Shown: one piece after another, positions 34,348-46,186 of the stretch
Position numbering within the stretch: the stretch's first letter is position 1
How the letters are laid out: each line of letters begins with the position of its first letter
From: Piper betle
Lineage: Eukaryota > Streptophyta > Magnoliopsida > Piperales > Piperaceae
Reading direction: 5' to 3'
Assembly (NCBI GenBank): GCA_033002965.1
Contig: JAURVB010013889.1
Coordinates: forward strand, 1-64,000
Length of the DNA: 64,000 bases
The notes under the pieces: model-generated
The model's input: only the letters and a program-made list of their open reading frames with translations
What the model was told of the DNA's origin: nothing
Database searches by the model: none
Translations under genes and position numbers: made by a program

Positions 34348-36474
34348 ATGGCGGGATCAGGATTAGTGGAGTGTGAGAGCAATGTTGTAATCGGAATCGG
34401 CAGTAGCTGCCATGACGTTGCTGCCCAAGACCCACTCAACTGGGCCGCATTGGCCGACGCCCTCAAAGGCACCCACCTCGACCAAGTGAAGAAGATGGTC
34501 GCCGACTACCGCTCCGGCAAGGTCGAGCTCGCAGGCGCCGGACTCACCGTCGGCCTCGTCACCGCCGTCGCCCGGTCGACCTGCGCCGGGGACGTCGTCC
34601 TCGTCGAACTCTGCCCGGACAACCGCTCCAAGGTTGACGAGTGCAGCGAGTGGGTGTCCAACAGCAACGGCGTCACCACCGGCTTCGGCGCCACCTCCCA
34701 CCGGAGAACCGACCAGGCCGCTGCCCTGCAGAAGGAGCTCATCCGGTTCCTGAACGCCGGGGTCTTCACCTGCTCCGAGAAGCTGTCGGTGCCGACCACC
34801 CGCGCAGCCATGCTCGTCCGGGCCAACACCCTCACGCAGGGCTACTCCGGCATCCGGTGGGAGGTGCTCGACGCCATCGCCGGCCTCCTCAACCACGGCG
34901 TCACCCCGGTGCTCCCCTCCGTGGCACCATCACCGCCTCCGGCGACCTCATCCCGCTCTCCTACATCGCCGGGTTGCTCACCGGCCGGCACAACGCAAAG
35001 GCGGTGACTTTCGACGGCGAGGTGCTCGACGCCGTGGCCAGCTTGAAGAGGGCTGGCGTCGCCGCTGGCCCCTTCGAGTTGCAGGCCAAGGAAGGGCTGG
35101 CCTTGGTGAACGGCACCGCCGTCGGCTCTGCCTCGCCTCCATTGTCCTGTACGACGCCAACATCCTCGCCCTCCTCGCCGAGGTCCTATCTGCCGTTTTC
35201 TGCGAGGTGATGAACGGCAAGCCGGAGTACACCGACCACCTTACCCACAAGCTCAAGCACCACCCCGGCCAGATAGAGGCCGCCGCCATTATGGAGCACC
35301 TGCTTCAGCGCAGCTCCTACATGAAAGCCGCCCAAAAGCTCCACGAGATGGACCCTCTCCAGAAGCCGAAGCAGGACCGGTACGCCCTCAAAACATCGCC
35401 CCAATGGCTCGGACCTCAGATCGAAGTGATCCGAGCCGCCACTCTGATGGTGGAGAGAGAGATCAACTCTGTTAACGACAACCCGCTCATCGATGTGTCG
35501 AGGAACAAGGCGTTGCACGGCGGCAACTTCCAAGGGACGCCGATCGGCGTCTCCATGGACAACACGAGGTTGGCCCTGGCGGCCATCGGGAAGCTCATGT
35601 TCGCGCAGTTCTCCGAGCTGGTGAACGACTACTACAACAATGGGCTGCCTTCCAACCTCACCGGCGGATCCAACCCGAGCTTGGATTATGGGTTCAAAGG
35701 CGCGGAGATCGCCATGGCGGCGTATACGTCGGAGCTCCAGTTCTTGGCCAACCCGGTGACCAACCACGTCCAGAGCGCGGAGCAGCACAACCAGGACGTG
35801 AACTCCCTCGGGTTCATCTCGGCCAGGAAAACAGAGGAGGCGGTGGAGATACTCAAGCTCATGTCCTCCACCTACCTAGTAGCACTGTGCCAAGCCGTCG
35901 ACCTCCGGCACGCCGAGGAGAACCTCAAGGAAACGGTGAAGCAGGTCGTGAGCAAGGTGTCGAGGAAGGTCCTCGCCTTCGGCGCGGCCGGCGAACCGCT
36001 CGAGTCCCGGTTCTGGGAGGAGGACCTGCTCCGGGTGGTGGAGGCAGAACATGTCTTCTCCTACGTGGACGAGCCATGCAGCCCCAACTACCCGCTCATG
36101 CAGAAGCTCAGAAACGCCATGGTGGAGAATGCCATGCATGGCGCCGGGAATGAGGCGAGCGGCGGCGCTCTGGGTTTGATCGGGGAGTTCGAGGAGGAGC
36201 TCAAGGCGAGCTTGCCCAAGGAGGTGGAGTTGGCGAGGTCAAGGATTGGAGAAGGGAAGGCGGGGATGGAGAATAGGATAAGGGATTGCAGGTCGTACCC
36301 GTTGTATAGGTTGGTGAGGGAGGAGTTGAAGACGAGCTTGTTGTCGGGGGAGAAGACGGGATCACCGGGGAGGAGTTCGACAAGGTGTTTGCCGCCATTA
36401 AAGCAGGGAAGCTGGTTGATCCGCTGCTTGAGTGCTTGCATGGTTGGAACGGCGCCCCTCTTCCCATTTGTTGA
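34348..36474 (+). pseudogene. PAL: phenylalanine ammonia-lyase copy with frameshifts and altered active site
   Basis: PAL deaminates phenylalanine to trans-cinnamate. The whole family sequence is recognisable without introns, about 709 codons if the frames are followed, ending [15 protein letters not shown]. The MIO cofactor triad Ala-Ser-Gly is kept (34935-34943). Three one-base losses break the frame: in the C-run at 34914-34917 (VLP/LRGTI), at about 35130 (GTAVGS/LAS) and in the G-run at 36367-36370 ([10 protein letters not shown]). Independently, the catalytic loop normally reading DSYGVTTGFG is shortened and reads [11 protein letters not shown], replacing the essential Tyr (Tyr110 in parsley PAL) by Asn at 34666-34668. 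RYALRTSPQW reads [10 protein letters not shown], changing the carboxylate-binding Arg354 to Lys at 35390-35392. I call it a pseudogene; the frameshifts alone could be assembly errors, the substitutions less so. Confidence 0.85.
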
Positions 36475-36505
36475 AGAAGATGCATGTTTGCTGGATCGAA
36501 GCACG

Positions 36506-36536
<31 letters not shown>
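36506..36536. repeat. TA microsatellite in the PAL 3' region
   Basis: About 30 bases of alternating TA follow the PAL stop codon by roughly 30 bases. Confidence 0.9.
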
Positions 36537-36539
<3 letters not shown>

Positions 36540-36544
<5 letters not shown>

Positions 36545-38430
36545 TATAATTGTAAAGAATGTATCTTTAATTAAGAACGTGGTTGAGTTGATATCTTAAT
36601 TTTAACTTTGAGCTAAGTGCTAAGAAATATATATTCATGGGAATTATGAAATGCGAATTACGTGTGTAATAATAACGTCCGAGTAAAGATCTGCTCATGT
36701 GCTCCATCGAAATAGACTGATGGTCAACGATGTTGCCCCCTTCATAAGACAAGATGCATGTTTTGATCAACTGCTTACTTGTATTGCTAACCATGTGTTT
36801 TTGTTATACGGTCAAAGAAGATTAAAGAAAACCCCTCAACTTTCTGATAGATATGCCTACAAAATTTTTGCTTTCATAAGCTACCTCACTTTGCATTTTT
36901 GTGAATGTTTGTGCTCTTTGGTCGTAAATGATAGGGACTCTGCGACGTTGCTATTTTATAATTTAGTATTTATTTTTTCAGCATAAACATGGAATTCTCA
37001 ATGGTGAATGAGCTAGCAGGTCGATGTAAAACGCGCTAGATTACTTTGATGAGCAATCCGCTTTGTTCACATTAGCATCCGCTTCTGCATTTTTGTTGAA
37101 GCATGTGGTATCCTATTTTACATTTTTTTATGCCTGTGCTGTGTGAATGATAACACGAATCTGTGGCATTTTTATTGGCGAATGTGTTAGCAGTCAAATG
37201 TAAAACACCTGTAATTAGTGATTAAGATAGAATAGAATTCATTCTTCGTCGTAGAGCAATCGATCAATATTCACAGGATTGTTGGTGTATATGTTGATTG
37301 CAAAATTATAATACTCTTTTCATCATAGCAATCAATCTGTCAGCTTTTGTATGAACTATCACAGCATTAGAGCTCTTGATTACAGATTCCGACAGCAGAC
37401 GATGTAAATCTGATTCATCGTAAAAATAAATGTGTATACAAGCCTTTATTACAAATGCCATGGATGTCTGTGTTAGGCACAGGTTGGTGGTTATGAGAAA
37501 TTGCTATAGCAAGAGTAGGTGCTTCTTTGATAAATATATCATTCAATAAATTTTCTTATGAAAGCCTAAGATAAGCTTTCTGACAGAGTATGGTCAATCT
37601 AACGACGAGACCTTGCCATCATTTGGTGGAATTCATTCGAGGATAGAATTCAGTAAGTACCGGAGCGAATGCTATGAAAGAAAGAAAAATGAGGCAATGG
37701 AAATAGAAATGAAGAGAATTGAGCAGGGAAGCAAGAATCAATAACAGAGACAAGAGAAAGAGTGAAACTCAAGCCAACACTCAGCTCGTCAACCCCAATC
37801 CTGGCCCGGTGAACATTCCTGACCGTGAATGCTAGTTGAATGCAGCTGACCCTGTGAAAGGAGACCTGGCAAGCCCCAATAACCAAGAAGCTAATAGAAC
37901 CCGTAAGCAACCAGTACGTAAGGTCCGTGGGAATGGCGGCAATGGAGCCAAGATTCGCAACAATGGAGACAAGGGTCAGCGATTAAGCTAAAAGCAGACT
38001 CTCGTATTTGCTATCGAGAGAATAAATAAGGCATCCAGTTTATGCTTTCTTTTAAGTATGAACTTCCGAGAGCGCTCGTGGTTGACATTTTCAGTGTTTA
38101 CTATCTAACTTCAGTTTACGTTTCACTTTGAAGCATGAAACTTATCGGTGGCACATCACCTTACTCTTTACATTGTGTAGGCTTTTAGTGCTGAATGTTA
38201 TTTCAGGCTACTGATGTTCACTTCTATGTTCAGGTAATTTTTTAAGCATGTCGTTTCTGAGAATGATATTTGTGCAATTGTTTTAGGATCCTTAAAAACT
38301 TTAATATGTTTCTTAAATAAACAGGGAACTTATTAAACCTTGTAACCTAGAACAATATTTTCAAATGTTTCTTAAAATTTTTAGAAATAAGCACTTGGTT
38401 GATATCATTTTCAAATGTTTCTTAAAATTT
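36540..38430. other. intergenic DNA with a possible coding remnant
   Basis: Mostly non-coding. At about 37730-37992 (plus) one frame reads a basic, Asn/Gly-rich stretch (KQPVRKVRGNGGNGAKIRNN) broken by a stop at about 37834. It looks coding in composition, but I cannot assign it. A near-duplicate of 'tttcaaatgtttcttaaaatttt' occurs near 38360 and 38410. Confidence 0.3.
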
Positions 38431-38431
38431 T

Positions 38432-38680
38432 CAAAATGTTCAATGGGCAGAAGTGAGATCATATTTGGAAGATAAGACATTATTTGACGGTAAAGAAACT
38501 TCCTTTGTAGTTCCTGCAGATGATAAGAGGATGGGTAATAAGATGTATTTCTCTAAATTTCTTAGAGAATACGAGTTTGAGCTATTGGCCCGTGCTGTAA
38601 GGGTGGCAAACAGCTGTGTTGCTGGGCTTTTCACAAGCGTGGACTACATCAGCATATGGATTGAATCCATAGTTGTATAG
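38432..38680 (+). CDS. unidentified gene fragment
   Basis: An open frame from about 38432 (QWAEVRSYLEDKTLFDGKE...) to the stop at 38678-38680 has clear protein-like composition, with runs such as KRMGNKMYFSKFLREYEFEL and LLARAVRVANSCVAGLF. It has no in-frame stop and reads as one exon of a larger conserved protein, perhaps starting after the AG at about 38430. No neighbouring exon was found and I do not recognise the family. It is probably an exon relic or captured fragment. Confidence 0.35.
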   Translation, partial: QNVQWAEVRSYLEDKTLFDGKETSFVVPADDKRMGNKMYFSKFLREYEFELLARAVRVANSCVAGLFTSVDYISIWIESIVV

Positions 38681-41600
38681 TTCGGATTAGATCAGACTGA
38701 TTGAATGTTGGTGACACTCCTTGATCACTACAACAGGATTGTAGACAGCTTTGCTAACAGGGACTGTGTAGAAGGATGTACTATTTTTCATACGTATTAA
38801 TGCTAGTAATTAAATATTAATATTTATAACTTAATTTTAAAAATTATTCTTATAGTTTTTGCTATTGATAATTTCAAATTGATTTCAATGAGGAAAATTG
38901 TGCTTGCAATTAAATATTTACTTATATTAGCATTTCAAATACCTTTATATTTGTTCACATACTATTAATTAAATTAAAATATATTACATATTGAACATAA
39001 CATTTAGATGTAATTTTGATGATAAAAAGTTAATTGAAAGTTTGAATCTTTTTTATGTAAGATAATTTACATTAGACATTTAATATAAACATTTGACCTT
39101 GACAATATGATATTTGTCAAGAATTTTCAAATAAGAATTTGGAGATGTTTTTTACTAAGTTTTCAAATCATATAATTGTTACATATTTATTTATTTAATA
39201 TATTTTATAATATTATTTATCTTTAATTTTATTTTTAATAAAGTTTTAAGGAGTTTGTCAGAGATGGCCAATGCATTGTGCGTGTCTAAGCTAGCTTATA
39301 TTATATTTTTTGACGATCATTTACAGTCCATTTTTGTAATAATATTTTTTCAAGGCAATTTACATTTCATTTATATGTAATGAAATCCTGCAATATTAGG
39401 CTTGTACGTAAAGCAGAGCAACATTACTAACTTAAAACAAAACCAAAAGTGCTTCGTAAATAAATGGATAAATTCCCTTCTAAAGTCCCTTATACTTTGG
39501 GAGTACACATCGACCTTTGCTCCTCGGTTTTAACTCTTATGTGCTCATTCGTGTATATATTATGCATCCTGATTTCCAGCTTGAAAGGAAAATGGCAATC
39601 TATGACCTTGGTTTTCTGCATGTCTGCCCTGTCCCTTGTGGAAACACGAATATAAATGTATGCGTGAATGAATGTGGATCATCAATCCTTAACCATGCCC
39701 GGCCATATGGGCCACATTCCATTGGAGCTGTTCCGCCAGTAGGGGCATGGGAACAACCAGAGCTGCCAGCGGTCACAAATCTCCTATGCTTGCCTTCACG
39801 TTATCCCCTTCGGCCAGTCATTCCTGCTTTTTATGTGACCTCCTAATATAATTGCCCTTCTCTTCTTAGCTTTTCTTATCATTAATCCCATTGTTAATAG
39901 CAGTAGATATACAAATATATATATATATAGCTAGCACTAGCGGAGACCAATATATGAGTTTAACTCCAAATTGAGCTGCAGGAATTGTAGTGGGTGTGAG
40001 GCAGCTACCTATCAACGATACATTTCGTTTAAAACTCGTCTTCATATCAAGAAGTAAGCGTCAAAGATGGACGTCGTTCAAAGACACTAAAAAAGGGGAG
40101 TCCACTTGTTCAATATCCTAAGGCCGACTTTTGGTAACCAAGTGGGGAAAATAATGTCCCATTCCGTACCAAATGTTGAAAATGCACACACATCAATTTG
40201 GCAAACCGTGACCATGCACCATGCAACCGCTCCTTTCTGTGGCCAAAAAATCATTCTAGCTAGAAAATTGGTTTCGCCATAAGCATATCGCAAATGTAGG
40301 CAGAATCATGTGGAAGACGATCATTTTAATATAAGATAATATGTGATAACTGATTCCTACACACAGTCTTCTCATTGAATATATAAGCATGCATGTGAGT
40401 TGCGCCATATTTTCCAGCTGCATGCCCAATAATTTCTTGGTATCGTTCACATTACTTGACACTCATTACCAATCATTTCATATCTCATTCCTCCAATCAA
40501 TCTTCATAAACTGGTTAACCGATTGGCAGACTGGCCAATGCCAATGCTTAATGTATATGCCCCATTGCAAGATTCATGGTACTCTTATCCTCCTCAATCC
40601 CCTCCCACTAATGTTGGATCTCTTCATCATCATATTCAAAACAAAGAACCTGACCAAGCTCTTTACAAGTACAAATGTAGTAGTAATGAAAAAATCAACA
40701 AAGGAAACAGAATTTAACACAGCTGTGTTGGCACATGTTTGTTGGACCTGCCAGGCTAGCGGGCATGTGCTAACATGAGTTTGCCCGGATCCTTCTGTTC
40801 ACGGTCACTGTCAAACCCGAACCGGAGTATTAGTCCGGGTCGGGTCGAGACAACGGTTGTCTCGGTTAAGGGGACGGGGGTGGCCCAGCAAATAAAAAGA
40901 TTGTGAAATGGGAATTTGGTGGAACTCCCAGCTGGCACTGACAAGACCAGGCATCCATTATTATTAAAAGAAGATCCACTTGTTTATTATCACTCTTTTT
41001 TATTTGTATGGTTCTTTTTATTTATTGAATTAATCTGATTTCTTGAAAAGGGCAGAGGTGCCCTGTTGGCTATTACCGACTGATTTTGATATTACTTGAA
41101 AAGTGTTTGTTTCAGTGTGAGAGTTGACTTTTAAAATGAAAAAAATAAAGTTTCGAAACCTATGCAATTCAATTAAATAATCGACTTGTTTTTCTAACAA
41201 TTTGAATAAAAAATATACCAAGTGTGATTCGCAAGAATAGGCTGAAGAATCAGCAATCAACTCACCTGAATTCTATCTTACTCTTGTTGCTTAATTAGGG
41301 TAGGTTTACAATTAATTTAAAGTGGGTTACACTTCATATAATTTATATAAGTTATACAATTAATTTCAACCTTTTTTTAGTGGGTTCTATAAAATGATAT
41401 TTATACGTATTAAAAGTATTGTATATAAATAAGAAGTTGATAACATTTTATTTTTTTAACATTATTATGACGGATTTTAGATTTTTTAAAATTATACTAT
41501 AATTTTAAAAATTAATTTTTATTGTAATTATTTTGATAATTAAGATGAATGTGTTAGAGGCATTAAATTGAATTGAAAATTTATATTCTTATTATTTATT

Positions 41601-43256
41601 TTTCTATTTACACAAGTAATAGGACCTATTAAATAAAAAAAGTATAACTTGTATCAGTTAGATGAGCGGAAAGTCATGTATATAAAGCTTATTTAATAAT
41701 TGTTACTTTTATCAATCATGTGCCAAGTATTATTACTTGTCAAATCTAGTAACACTTTAAATTATCAAAAACTTGCTTATATTGAACTTGATTATAAAAT
41801 GTGGGAAGTGTTTGATGAGAAGTGAATGAATTACAAAATAGCTGGGATCTCTGTTTTTTTAAAAAAACTAATGTTATAATTTATAACTATTAATGAACCG
41901 ATTTTTTTAAGGCACTCCTTGGGCCTGGATTATAATCGAATATTCTTCTCTCTAAGCAAATAATTAAAGCATGTAACACCTCAATTATTGCAACCTTTGC
42001 CCGGGCCCGCCCTTGAGACCAGTCTACTATTTCCCACCAAAAAACGGGCCCCGCAGTGGCCCTAACGACGTCACCCGGAAACCGTTTCGTGGAACGTGGA
42101 AAGCCCAACGGAATTTGGGATAAGACCTCGGAGCCGTTACGAATTGCGACGGCATGAGAAAATGACGCAGTTGCCCCCGCCGCTCGTCACGGCCATTTTT
42201 TTGGTTTTAGTTGGCCGCCGTCTTGGAGGGGTATAATCGACAATCGGTCGGTCGTTGTTGTCCGAAAAGTGCGGCGATAAATGCGAAGGAGAGGACAATG
42301 AGTCACGGGATTGTACTTTCCGGACTACGGAATTCCCCAACATAAGAAAATAAAAAAGCGATTTAATTTATTTCTTTACTTGTTTAGAAAAAGTATTTAT
42401 TATTATTTTAATAATTTCACAAAAGAAAATTATAATTTATTAATAATATTTACAAAAATATAATCAATAATTTTAGTTATTTATATAAATTATTAAAAAT
42501 TATAATTTATTTTTTATTACATCTAATAAATGTAGAAAAATTTTTTGCTCGAGTTCTTCACTTGTCTTTAAGTCAAAATTTTTTGAATTATTGTCTAATA
42601 ATTATCTTTTTTTATAATGTGAGAAGAAAATGTCGGTAATAAATATCGTATAGCATGACTCATGAAAATAACTAAATAAAATTATTGTGATTATTAATTT
42701 TATCAATAAAAAATATCGCTAGCCTGTCGTGAATCATGAATAATAGAAATAAAATATTGGAAAAAAATGTGAAGAAGAAATCAATGACACCGTCATAATC
42801 TAAGCTCCCATATTTTAATTTCATTTACAAAACTTGTAATTTAATCGAGCACTAAAAAATTGAACTGTAGACTATAAAATTAAAAAAAATTATTGTATTA
42901 TCATCACGCTATTTTTTCAAATTTTATTATTATATTATATTCGAAGAAAAACTAATTTTCAAATATCAACAAGATTCCCATTTCAATACGTCATAATCCG
43001 AATTTAATGAAGAATTTTCAAGAATAATATCAAATCAAATCTTTAAAGCAAAAAAACCCATCAATATTTGAACCAAAAACCTTCCATAACCGTAATCAAA
43101 TACAATTAATTTTCATAATCTAGATCACATGTCCATCAAAGGACTTTAATAAATGTACCCGCCATGTACGAGTGTGTCCTTCCTCCCACTATTTATAAAC
43201 AAATCCTCTTCAGTCTCTACCCACTCCTCCCAAGTCCCAACTCCTCCCATCCGGCC
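38681..43256. other. long AT-rich gene desert
   Basis: About 4.6 kb without a supportable gene. 38780-39260 and 41290-43100 are extremely AT-rich decayed repeats; 39460-40780 has short frames without recognisable motifs. A GC-richer island at 41900-42340 contains no coding frame I trust. The SAUR promoter occupies the right end. Confidence 0.45.
43190..43199 (+). promoter_or_regulatory. TATA box of the SAUR gene
   Basis: TATTTATAAA lies 58-67 bases upstream of the chosen SAUR start, a normal short leader for this family. Confidence 0.6.
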
Positions 43257-43679
43257 ATGAGGCAGCTGATGCGGCGGCTCTCCCGGGTCGCCGACTCGTC
43301 GGGCGGGTACGTCCTCCTCCGCCCCGGCGGCGGCCGAGGGGGGAGGAGGACGGCGGCGGCGGCGGCGGCGGTGCCGGAGGGGCACCTGCCGGTGTACGTG
43401 GGGGAGGAGATGAAGCGGTACGTGGTGAGCGCGGAGCTGCTCCACCACCCGCTCTTCGTCGGCCTCCTGGACAGGTCGGCGCAGGAGTACGGGTACGAGC
43501 AGCCCGGCGCGCTCCGGATCCCTTGCTCCGTCCTCGCCTTCGACCGCCTCCTCCGTGCCCTCCACGACCCGGCCCTCCTCGCCGACGACCACCACCTCCT
43601 TCTCCGACTCTTCTCTTCTTCCGGTGACGACGACGACGACGACAAATTTGTACTGCACTCCTCGTCGTTGTCCTCGTGA
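43257..43679 (+). CDS. SAUR family auxin-responsive protein
   Basis: An intronless frame of 140 residues, typical of SAURs (small auxin-up RNA proteins that inhibit PP2C.D phosphatases and promote cell expansion). The conserved SAUR core is at about residues 38-100: VPEGHLPVYVGEEMKRYVVS, then LLHHPLFVGLLDRSAQEYGY, and ALRIPCSVLAFDRLLRAL. It has a basic N terminus (MRQLMRRLSR), a polyalanine tract and an acidic DDDDDD run near the C terminus. The in-frame Met at 43164 lies upstream of the TATA box, so I chose 43257. Extremely GC-rich; no neighbouring SAUR cluster in this window. Confidence 0.93.
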   Translation: MRQLMRRLSRVADSSGGYVLLRPGGGRGGRRTAAAAAAVPEGHLPVYVGEEMKRYVVSAELLHHPLFVGLLDRSAQEYGYEQPGALRIPCSVLAFDRLLRALHDPALLADDHHLLLRLFSSSGDDDDDDKFVLHSSSLSS

Positions 43680-44331
43680 CTACTAATTACTTGTTCCGTC
43701 TTTTTTTGTTTGCATATATACTATGTACTTCTGATAAAAAATCCTTTGTTTTTTTGAAAATTCTGGTATTTAACTTGTATTTAATAAAATATTAACGACA
43801 AAATATATTTTTAATATTTAATAAAATAGTTTACTTATAATTTTAAAATATAGTTGAACCAGATTTAACCAACTAAATTAAATACATTTATATTAATTAT
43901 AAATCTAAAATTATGGGTGCAATCTTTACCAACCCCGTTTGATAGACTATTGCTGTTGTTTTGCATCGTCTAAAATACGGTGACTTCGTTGGCACAGGCA
44001 TCTGTTCCATAATTCTTGAACTGGCCATTTTCTCGTATATCGAAAAGTTACATAGTGATGGGGTTGCCGACACAGGAGGAAAAGAATCACTTCACACTAA
44101 TATGGTGTCACCCACCTTTGCTGGGAAATAACTTTTGCTGCTCAACATGTTCAAGAGGAATATCAATCAGCTGATGCAGCATGGTCCCAGTTAATTGGTT
44201 TATAAACATCGAAAGAATGAGAACAAGTAGTGATCCCTTCCCATAAATTGACTTTGTATTGCATTCTTCACAACGTTTGGTGTATAAATTGAGGAGATAG
44301 TTCTGAAGAAGGCAACCCAAGGCACCAAGAG
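43680..44331. other. intergenic DNA between SAUR and PP2-like genes
   Basis: AT-rich SAUR 3' flank, then mixed-composition sequence that may include the PP2 gene leader. No recognisable coding segment. Confidence 0.4.
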
Positions 44332-45252
44332 ATGGAGGCAGGGTGGTCACAAGATGAGGATGGTAAATTTCGGTTGGCAGAGCCAATAGATGCAATTCAT
44401 GATAAGGGCCAAGAAGTTATTATTGATTATGATAAGAAGATCAACTCAGCTCAGTTTGACGATCATCACAAAACTTCCAAGTCTCTGGGGGTGTGAATCT
44501 TGTTTTCCTTTTCATTTTCCTTGCATGATTTTGCAACCGTGATATTTAACAACTGCTAGCTATTTTTTTGTTTATGAACCTCAATGTTACGAATTACCAG
44601 GACCAGGTTAGCAGAGAACTTGTGGATAAGAGCTTTTACGTACCAGCAAAAGAACTGTCAATTACTTGGAGTGAAGACCAGCGTTATTGGTATTGGGTCT
44701 CTGTCAAAAGTCCGGAAAGGTGACACAAATTGGTCAATCTCCAAATGTTTCAAGTCAGTTCATTACCAGCCAAAATTTTCTACATTTCTGTAACACTAGT
44801 GTTTTATGTGCTTAATCTTAACTGACGTTTACACTCCCCTGCCTTATCTAATGGCAATGAAGGTGCAATATGACTTCACTAATAATATGCAGCAAGGAGG
44901 AAGTGGAGGCAGCTTACTTGTCGAATGTGTGCTGGCTTGAGGTGCATGGAAAGTTTGATACATCCAAACTTTGCAGGAACACTGCTTATGAAGTGATCTT
45001 TGAGGTGATGCTGAAGGATCCAGTTTATGGATGGGAAGTCCCCACCAATCTGAGACTGGTTGGGCCAGATGGAAAGTGCAAGAGCGTACCGAGAAGCTTA
45101 CGGACATACGGAAAGGCCGCCGTGTAGGAGAGATCCCAATATTAAGAACAGTGGTGGGCAAGTAGAGTAACTCCTCTTTGTACGAGTATCATGGTGGGAA
45201 TTGGAAGAGAGGGCTGCTGATCAACGGTGCCATCATCAGGTTGAAGATCTGA
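44332..45252 (+). pseudogene. phloem protein 2 (PP2-A)-like lectin gene, broken C terminus
   Basis: PP2 proteins are GlcNAc-binding phloem lectins. Exon 1 (44332-44490) begins MEAGWSQDEDG. Exon 2 (44601-44719) reads DQVSRELVDKSFYVPAKELS and ITWSEDQRYWYWVSVKSPE. Exon 3 starts at 44893 with SKEEVEAAYLSNVCWLEVHG and KFDTSKLCRNTAYEVIFEVM...DPVYGWEVPTNLRL. These are the hallmark PP2 blocks, spliced in phase with GT-AG borders. After GPDGK one base (probably a G, at about 45081) is missing. As written the frame stops at 45127, but the neighbouring frame continues QERTEKLTDI, REIPIL, and SLYEYHGGNWKRGLLINGAI to 45252, the normal PP2 ending, with one more stop at about 45164. Either a truncated product or a recent pseudogene; assembly error is possible. 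Confidence 0.8.
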
Positions 45253-45768
45253 CTTGTGTTGGGAGCCTCTCAGTAGCAAAATAAATAATTTGAAAACTCT
45301 TGCGGTTGGCTATTGTAACTCTTTCATCCACTTGCTTTATGCTCAGTGGTGCATCAAAAGTGTAGATAACTTGACCAAGGAAAAGAGTTAAAAATTTCAT
45401 GTAGATCAGAAAAAACCATGTGCAGTGTTATTAGACGTAAATCACGGTCTTGGTGATGTGTCCTAATGGTTTGGTTTGAGACCGGAATGGCCATTCTGTG
45501 AAAGTTTGTCTGGCTCTGTTTGGCCAATATTGCATTTTCAGACTGGTTGAATTATCTCATGAACAACAAACAAATCTAGAGTCATAGATGCTTATCACAA
45601 ACTTACCTAATATTCTAACCTCTCCCACTACACCTTTCTTTTCCATCAGTCTTCTCTTATATTTGATGGTCACTTGCGTCCTGACTTGTTCATTTCAATA
45701 CCATATATATATTCCTCTCCCTCCCCATCTCTCTTTCCATCCTGCTGTCTCCTCGCTTTCTCCAGAAT
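45253..45768. other. intergenic spacer and CYSTM promoter
   Basis: PP2 3' flank, then C/T-rich DNA (about 45700-45765) just before the CYSTM start, typical of a 5' leader. Confidence 0.4.
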
Positions 45769-46186
45769 ATGAGTCAGTTCAACCAGCAGCCAGGTAACAA
45801 ATAATAATATGCATGCTCCGTTTCTATTTTTCTTATTATTTGACTGGACTCATCTAAGACAATTGTATTTAATTTTCTCATTATAACAGCTTACCAGCCT
45901 CCGCCGACGATACCACCACCCCCGGGACATGTGTATCCTCCCCCGGCTTCTGTTGGAGGAGATGTCTACCCGCCTAAAAATGGCCTGGACTATCCCCACC
46001 AACAGAAGGTGGAGACCAAAGATAAAGGCGATGGATTCTGGAGGGGATGGTAAGTAATTAAGTATTCCTCAACTTCAAACAAACAAATGTTTTTGTTAAT
46101 CAAATATTCGCTGCTGCTCATGAGTAAATACTTCATGCAGTTGTGCTGGTATGTGCTGTTGTTGTCTGCTAGATATGTGCTTCTAA
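45769..46186 (+). CDS. CYSTM cysteine-rich membrane-anchored mini-protein
   Basis: Three small exons (45769-45793, 45890-46049, 46141-46186) with GT-AG borders join in frame to 76 residues. The N-terminal half is Pro/Tyr/Gln-rich (AYQPPPTIPPPPGHVYPPPA), then a charged KVETKDKGDGFWRG linker, then the C-terminal cysteine-rich module CCAGMCCCCLLDMCF. This is the CYSTM architecture of tail-anchored plasma-membrane proteins linked to stress and pathogen responses. The C-terminal module is encoded by the last tiny exon, which is why no single open frame shows it. No lesions. Confidence 0.93.

Noticed and set aside
41890..42343. Two minus-strand frames in a GC-richer island
   Set aside because: Composition alone; no homology recognised, no conserved motif or exon structure.
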